A stretch of DNA of 36,118 bases, from NCBI GenBank assembly GCA_028280105.1, contig JANQML010000094.1, positions 1 to 36,118 on the forward strand, in the 5' to 3' direction. The position numbers were made by a program, and so were the translations under genes. This DNA comes from Desulfobacula sp. Lineage in GTDB: Bacteria > Desulfobacterota > Desulfobacteria > Desulfobacterales > Desulfobacteraceae. Positions within the stretch are counted from its first letter, which is position 1. Each line of letters opens with the position of its first letter. Of the stretch, positions 34,701-36,118 are shown in pieces. The notes below the pieces were generated by a model that saw only the letters and a list, made by a program, of their open reading frames with translations, was not told the origin of the DNA and did not search any database.

Positions 34701-36118
34701 CTGCGGTTCTGTTTGCGAAATCTGTTTCCAGTTAAATGCAGGAATGATATGATCTGTTTTTGTTAGCGCATCGGTCCGGGCAGCAAGAATATGTTCGCCA
34801 ATATCTGACTCACCGTTACGGTGCCCGGGAAAGGCCGAGATTCCCACAAACCGGTGTTCCGTCAGCAATTTTTTCCAGTTCTCAACGGATAAAAACGGTT
34901 CTGCATCCCGTTTATTCCCATCATCAAGTGGTGTTAGAAGCGGACCGAAAACAAGATCTAACTGCGGTGTGTACCTGGTTATTTCCCTGATTAACAGGAC
35001 GCCCCCCGGTGCCAGCAATGCCTGGATATGGGACAGCGTCTGATCCATATTCTTTGTGGCATGCAGGACATTTGACGCAATGACCAGGTCAAAAGAGGCA
35101 GTTTCAAATCCCTGTGCCTCGGGCGGTTTTTCAATATCCAATATCTCATATGCCATGAAAGGATATGCCTGAAATTTCTTCTCAGCTTTATTCAGAGACG
35201 ATGATGAAATATCCGTAAATGTATACCGGCTTTGAGGATTCAAACCAGGTAAAACCGCCCGAGTTGTCGCACCGGTTCCTGCACCGATTTCCAAAATTCT
35301 TAAAGCGTTTTCCGGTGGGATCAAGGAGGTGATTTCGGAAACGATTTTACTGATGACTGAATTTAAAAAGACGGCCTGGGGACTGTTCACATATAAATTT
35401 TCAATGGGCTCGATGGAACCTTCCGGAAACACGATTTCCCGATGATCTTTTATATCCCTGAGCGCATCTCCAAAGTTTTCGCCGCAGGCTTGTATCAGTT
35501 CGGCAAGCCCTTCAGGATTCGCATCCCCGCTATTTAATTCTTCCAAGGCATTCCGGACCATCTGAGTTGATGCAGGTTCAAGATGATGGTATTTGTCCTG
35601 GGTCCTTTGCAGCCGTTTATGGTGAACCAGGGCATTGAGCAGTCGCGTCAACAATTGCCGGTGCGCCGGTGATATGCTGAATTTGTCAACCAGCTCGTCA
35701 GCAGTAAACATATGGTCGTCACTGGAAAAAGCCCCGATACGTTGAAGTGCCAGTGAAAAATAAAAAACACTTATGTTTTCTATGGTATGATCCGCATCGA
35801 TATTGCTCAGATCATATTGATCCGTATAGTCGGCAGCGGTCCCGTTGAAATGATCCCAAATCGTTTTGCTTAAAAACCGGTCCATTGTTGACCTTTTATT
35901 GTCAGATGAACCTGGCTTCCAATATCTTTTGTGATCAAAAGGATAGGTGGGCAAAGATATCCGTTGGGGTTTGATGTTATGATAAAATCCCTCCCAGTCA
36001 ATGGTTGCACCTTGGACATACAATTTCCCCAGGGCAGAAAGAAAACCCAGGCCCCCGTCCTTGTCCGCCCATGCCACGGGCAGGTGATAACGGGTTTGCA
36101 ATGTATGGGAATCAGAGG
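28710..36118 (-). CDS. AT-less PKS-NRPS, 5'-truncated by the window: (AT scar)-MT-DH-KR-ACP-Cy-A(Cys)-PCP
   Basis: The frame is open to the right edge, so the N-terminus (presumably a KS) lies outside. Visible from there: the AT scar and post-AT linker, MT with EIGAGTG, DH, KR (GGFGGMG, GAYSASN), ACP (GMDSL), Cy (DLLFADAHS; PVVFTS; SQTPQVW), adenylation domain whose pocket residues again read DLYNLSLIWK (cysteine), and PCP (GATSM). It is a close paralogue of the next gene: in the Cy start, 50 of 60 residues are identical by eye. Two DH deviations stand out: HxxxGxxxxP reads HRIFEEIVLP (Gly to Glu) and DxxxH reads DPCLL. After the A8 motif (RIELGEIE) the sequence departs abruptly from its paralogue. 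It ends in a basic tail. It acts before the second module gene in the same operon. Confidence 0.9.
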   Translation of the reverse strand, partial: SDSHTLQTRYHLPVAWADKDGGLGFLSALGKLYVQGATIDWEGFYHNIKPQRISLPTYPFDHKRYWKPGSSDNKRSTMDRFLSKTIWDHFNGTAADYTDQYDLSNIDADHTIENISVFYFSLALQRIGAFSSDDHMFTADELVDKFSISPAHRQLLTRLLNALVHHKRLQRTQDKYHHLEPASTQMVRNALEELNSGDANPEGLAELIQACGENFGDALRDIKDHREIVFPEGSIEPIENLYVNSPQAVFLNSVISKIVSEITSLIPPENALRILEIGAGTGATTRAVLPGLNPQSRYTFTDISSSSLNKAEKKFQAYPFMAYEILDIEKPPEAQGFETASFDLVIASNVLHATKNMDQTLSHIQALLAPGGVLLIREITRYTPQLDLVFGPLLTPLDDGNKRDAEPFLSVENWKKLLTEHRFVGISAFPGHRNGESDIGEHILAARTDALTKTDHIIPAFNWKQISQTEPQSIGSTEDHPLLGQLFYVPSGITHRNQVSLSSLPPSLRDHRIFEEIVLPGGYFFEMALSAGKKCLQQTPVLKNVMMHEALVFESDDSPITVQTILSQEKPGKFSCEIYSTPESKPMQPKHWKRHFSGTLERHPDALSGSGIKLAEIEKRCIKSIEPGDHIPVNAVVHDVKLGKHEAIGQITFPETIIRETMDFSMPPAFLDPCLLMWSAILDNTLDHDDGDTSYLPVAVDQICYFSKAPEQLRCHVVLRDLADKNNLMGNIHLYSMTGEIVAEITGLHMRPVTLKTIWENRYKKISYEVCWQAYPDQKIPEPDAAQPGCWLLLADKSGVAEKLSREIQASEDEDIVVFAKKNQNHSKVWTVSEFEDLFRNEIISRSMPCKGIVFMWPLDAPDTDEPASDSIRQITRSNYLTLLHLLRANISSGLEAPGLYIVTRNTQLVTPGDRAACVTNAIFWGVGKVILHEHPEMHNVCIDLDSQGTANEGKLLWHHLQLIDDEHEIAFRDSQKLVSRLVRTPSIDREYPDNDSSIFNSDATYIITGGFGGMGIETARWLAKNNAAGIVLLGRHSPSASALESIQEIRDAGVEVLCREVNIGDRESLANALHDIRTSMPAIKGVFHLAGVLGEGNIIRQDVKDMEPVMVPKMEGAWHLHCLTLNDPLDHFVMFSSITSLWGGHGLGAYSASNMFLDILASHRKAHGLPALSINWGAFSEKGMIAQDEAGAKLRAKAGIDTFTPQEALAHLFTAMGLKNHHICLAKIRWSEFFSSGFMGNNKLFALLALETTVPETVPANKGSDFLSRFTVSPLNEQHGLLENFLKQKVSEILRIAKTDLAAHTDLIQTGMDSLIFLELSQSLGKELEIQIPPHTLFKEPTIKGLTNNILEMIGKENDTGTKGDVTKYFTLQTDPENRFEPFELTDIQQAYWVGRHGVMGMGKIACHTYYELDIGDLDMARYSHAWNRLINRHEMLRVIFLADGRQQILEKVPEFEIDIIDFTGQDSDTVNSQLASIRERMSHQIFQTDKWPLFEVNVSLLNEKTSRVHMSLDLLFADAHSIRRIFYELHTFYNDPESAPDTPDISFRDYIINERKFRESVLYNAAKTYWCNRLETLPKAPELPIIKQLQDIDNPYFKRRIRTIGVKKWAGLKQHASRTGITPAGLLLSVYAKILSQWSRTNRFSINLTVFNRLAVHPRINDIIGDFTSVMFLEVDDSQHLSFNEFTAQVQNQLWRDMEHRFFSGVEFLRELAQARANPSMEIMPVVFTSNLTGDTSPRDTSPGEENIFSLVDKAVYGISQTPQVWIDLQVAETNGELVVFLDAVEDLFPQRMLDDMFAAYGTLLDILSTDEKTWSRTTFRLLPDYQIQKRTEVNATTSDISGFLLHELFEKQALAYPDHIAVATSDCSVTYGQLSRLSNQLGYQLQQNGAEQNTLVAVVMEKGWEQVAAVLGILKSGAAYLPVDPDVPGERLRHLLKHGDVRLVLTQPGLDQDLEWPDNVGRFVVDMHDNSRPDAVPDPTGQSPEDLAYVIYTSGSTGLPKGVMIDHQGAVNTILDINSCFHVTRNDNIFALSNLNFDLSVYDIFGTLTAGGTIVMPDDALRKDPGHWLSMIKEKHVTVWNSVPALMQMLVEYVSGRDEFHIDTLRLVLLSGDWIPLGLPDKIRNQFDPAEIISLGGATEASIWSILYPVKTVDVNWNSIPYGRPMANQNFYVLDDNMAPCPDWVPGQLHIGGTGLARGYWRDEEKTKASFIQDPKTGIPLYRTGDLGRFLPDGNIEFLGREDQQVKINGYRIELGEIEYGLRQIDGIADAVVVSVADREENKYLAGHVITEPGCRVTDKDLKERLSQTLPQYMIPDLYCFHDHFPTTANGKIDRKSLSAHKKKRFPIDDTDYVSPKTATEQMVSNVLEKQLGLEKISTKSLFFDIGATSMHLVRLQNNLREIFNNRVKVVDIFKYPTIYSLSQFIDSKNETSEDADIAGQRGELRLKMRQNRHQTTRRDAAKTS
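29333..36118. repeat. Tandem module duplication, upstream copy (cut by window edge)
   Basis: Counterpart of 20252-27031 in the first PKS-NRPS gene. Homology begins at about 29333 (CAATTTCC, adenylation hinge) and is still present at the last base of the window. Small differences include a six- or seven-residue expansion in the Cy domain (DTSPRDTSPGEE, near 30890), absent from the other copy. Confidence 0.85.

Noticed and set aside
19638..36118. Condensation (amide-forming) domains in the NRPS parts
   Set aside because: The HHxxxDG motif is replaced by DLLFADAHS, and the PVVFTS and SQTPQVW motifs identify heterocyclization domains.
1..36118. CRISPR arrays, tRNA or rRNA genes, transposase genes
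   Set aside because: No regularly spaced short repeats, no tRNA cloverleaf and no transposase reading frame were seen on either strand.

Overview
The window reads as one stretch of a Gram-negative, probably anaerobic, sulfur-metabolising bacterium. My best guess is a Desulfobacterota-type organism. This is inferred from a cysteine synthase/CysRS-like fusion, a BigR/SqrR-type persulfide sensor with a split YeeE transporter, a bacteriohemerythrin-GGDEF protein and mid-range GC; no rRNA or marker gene proves it. Every gene I accept is on the minus strand, so the biological reading order runs from 36118 down to 1.

Biosynthetic block (36118-17293): three consecutive assembly-line genes. The first (28710 to the right edge, 5' end outside) and the second (19638-28682) are near-duplicate PKS-NRPS modules: KS (seen only in the second), AT scar, C-methyltransferase, DH, KR, ACP, heterocyclization (Cy), adenylation with the full cysteine code DLYNLSLIWK, and PCP. 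The third (17293-19587) is a KS whose HGTGT histidine is Asn, followed by a pseudo-AT that lacks its serine and most of its length. No functional AT, thioesterase or other release domain is present in the window. The expected product is a thiazoline-containing, C-methylated, siderophore-like metallophore.

Decay zone (17152-16254): a MATE transporter cut after about 71 residues, a nested palindromic element, the last part of a type II thioesterase, and a piece that looks like the 5' part of a group II intron.

Regulation and uptake block (16085-6524): an AraC/PchR/YbtA-type regulator, a FyuA-like TonB receptor, the C-terminal stub of an RND exporter, then a tight four-gene operon made of two YbtP/YbtQ (IrtA/IrtB)-like ABC half-transporters, an AmpG/RhtX-like permease and an MFS transporter. 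This set closely mirrors the yersiniabactin uptake and control genes. The four-gene operon is visibly more AT-rich than its neighbours.

Sulfur and signalling block (6354-1): a bacteriohemerythrin-diguanylate cyclase; a BigR/SqrR-like ArsR repressor with its own strong promoter/operator, followed by two YeeE/YedE half-transporters and a terminator; then a 789-residue fusion of a PLP cysteine synthase to a CysRS-like domain that has lost both HIGH and KMSKS. A further gene begins at the left edge.

The most unusual items are the fusion enzyme with a degenerate CysRS half, the duplicated AT-less PKS-NRPS modules with two stages of AT erosion, and the sharp homology break at the adenylation-domain hinge.
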